From contig SXQV01000160.1 in assembly GCA_005792805.1 (NCBI GenBank), positions 1 to 5,629 on the forward strand: a DNA stretch of 5,629 nt. Reading direction: 5' to 3'. Position 1 is the stretch's first letter; the number at the start of each line of letters is the position of its first letter. The DNA comes from Methylococcaceae bacterium. Its GTDB lineage: Bacteria > Pseudomonadota > Gammaproteobacteria > Methylococcales > Methylococcaceae. Below the pieces are notes generated by a model that was not told the origin of the DNA, made no database searches, and worked only from the letters and a program-made list of their open reading frames with translations. The translations under genes and the position numbers were made by a program. Positions 5,546-5,629 of this stretch are shown piece after piece.

Positions 5546-5629
5546 ATGCCCTCTGAAACCCAGCGCCTCGAATCCCTCTGCCGGCAAAAGTGCGGCACTG
5601 GACGCGCTGAAGAAATTCTTCCTGCACCA
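5546..5629 (+). CDS. 5' end of an unidentified gene running off the window; possibly RecQ-type helicase, with a possible frameshift
   Basis: From the ATG at 5546 the frame is open to the right edge and begins MPSETQRLESLCRQ. The neighbouring frame (+1 base) is open from 5505 and reads AALDALKKFFLH at the end; this resembles the extreme N terminus of RecQ-type helicases (A-L-x-x-L-K-x-x-F-G-x-x-x-F-R), but it has no ATG of its own. Third-position base use looks coding-like in the first frame at the start and in the second frame later. Dropping one A from AAAA at about 5592-5595 would join them into a single protein start. No Shine-Dalgarno sequence is visible before 5546. Whether this is a sequencing error, a broken gene or chance cannot be settled with 84 bases. 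Confidence 0.35.
   Translation, partial: MPSETQRLESLCRQKCGTGRAEEILPAP

Overview
The window looks like a piece of a Gram-negative, probably proteobacterial, chromosome. It encodes a periplasmic PQQ- and haem-dependent dehydrogenase, an exported SAE-like protein, a predicted outer-membrane beta-barrel and a predicted lipoprotein. Base composition is moderately GC-rich and the genes are tightly packed. I cannot name the species. I see no tRNA, rRNA, CRISPR array, transposase or phage gene.

Layout. On the + strand, 1-2355 is the nearly complete 3' part of a quinohaemoprotein dehydrogenase; its reading frame is open to the left edge. It is followed after 40 bases by a small exported protein with the pattern of the surface-adhesin-E family (2396-2797). 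Convergent to these is a minus-strand series, in order of transcription: a 73-residue acidic protein (5429-5208), an outer-membrane 'phenol MetA pathway' type barrel (5147-4218), a shikimate-dehydrogenase-like enzyme (4130-3270) and a small lipoprotein (3211-2822). At the right edge a + strand gene probably begins at about 5546, divergent from the acidic protein; it may be a RecQ-type helicase with a frame problem near its start.

How they may work together. The dehydrogenase would oxidise an alcohol or aldehyde in the periplasm and pass electrons through up to three c-type haems towards the respiratory chain. The barrel belongs to a family often found near aromatic-catabolism genes, and the AroE-like enzyme has lost the serine motif that holds the shikimate carboxylate. 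A small-molecule oxidation and uptake locus is therefore a reasonable guess, but the two strands are probably transcribed separately and the link is inference.

The most notable observations are three. The dehydrogenase is a fusion of a PQQ propeller, a mono-haem cytochrome domain and a di-haem C-terminal module, and its active site departs from the textbook pattern. The AroE paralogue has a rewritten substrate motif. Finally, there is a 10-bp inverted repeat plus a G8 tract just upstream of the AroE-like gene, and a G7 tract inside the barrel gene.
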